NCBI GenBank assembly: GCA_900545995.1
Contig: URBM01000005.1
Span: 1 to 32,861 of the forward strand
Reading direction: 5' to 3'
Origin: an uncultured Collinsella sp.
Lineage (GTDB): Bacteria; Actinomycetota; Coriobacteriia; Coriobacteriales; Coriobacteriaceae
Length of the DNA: 32,861 nt
Positions 32,812 through 32,861 of the stretch are shown piece after piece. The notes under the pieces are model-generated. The model was not told where the DNA came from. It ran no database searches and saw only the letters and a program-made list of their open reading frames with translations. Position 1 is the first letter of the stretch, and each line of letters opens with the position of its first letter. Both the position numbers and the translations under genes were made by a program.

Positions 32812-32861
32812 TGTCGAGAAAGTTGGTGTAGAGCCCCATCCGAAACGAGTCGGCCCGGCGT
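32809..32861. mobile_element. Possible insertion-sequence end
   Basis: TAGTGTCGAGAAAGTTGGTG resembles, from memory, terminal repeats of IS256-like elements, and it coincides with the break of the short ORF and the end of the window. Contigs often end in such repeats. Weak, since only about 50 bases are visible. Confidence 0.3.

Overview
The window looks like a chromosomal piece of a Coriobacteriia-type actinobacterium, most likely a Collinsella-like gut anaerobe. This is an inference. It rests on GC-rich, actinobacterial-style codon use combined with many sugar PTS genes, a complete lactose/tagatose-6-phosphate pathway, class II GalT and a flavodiiron protein. It cannot be proven without a database search. 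The left edge is not genomic: bases 1-47 are an Illumina Nextera adapter, so the contig really begins at 48.

Left part (48-14263) is a lactose/galactoside territory. Two PTS/6-phospho-beta-galactosidase modules (lacG1 plus a truncated EIIC; lacE EIICB plus lacG2) are each divergent from or next to their own LacI-family repressor gene. These are followed by a single EIIA gene (lacF), an unrecognised membrane protein, and lacA-lacB-lacX-lacC. Lactose would enter as lactose-6-phosphate and be split by LacG. The galactose-6-phosphate would go through LacAB isomerase and LacC kinase to tagatose-1,6-bisphosphate. No class I LacD is present. A class II GatY/Fba-type aldolase at 22834-23691, next to a DeoR-family regulator, is the obvious candidate for the last step.

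Middle part (14264-22498): an AAA/DUF4143 ATPase bracketed by 35-bp imperfect direct repeats, then the Leloir genes galK-galT divergent from a third LacI repressor, a flavodiiron protein, and the DeoR regulator. Free galactose can therefore be handled by a second pathway.

Right part (23692-32861): a gene-poor stretch with a large perfect palindrome, a Nudix-Vsr fusion, a BceAB-like ABC transporter pair, a hairpin-rich spacer, a membrane regulator with two LuxR-type helix-turn-helix domains, and a single-chain permease-ATPase ABC protein. A short truncated ORF and possibly the end of an insertion sequence close the window.

Two regulatory layers can be read from the DNA. Each LacI gene has its own set of three 14-bp operators of the form TGnnnACGTTAACA, which differ in the left half. 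Separately, the 12-mer TGTTCGATATTG occurs exactly at the lacG1, lacF and deoR/gatY promoter regions and nearly so at lacA. Most convergent gene ends carry long nested inverted repeats. No tRNA, rRNA or CRISPR array was seen.
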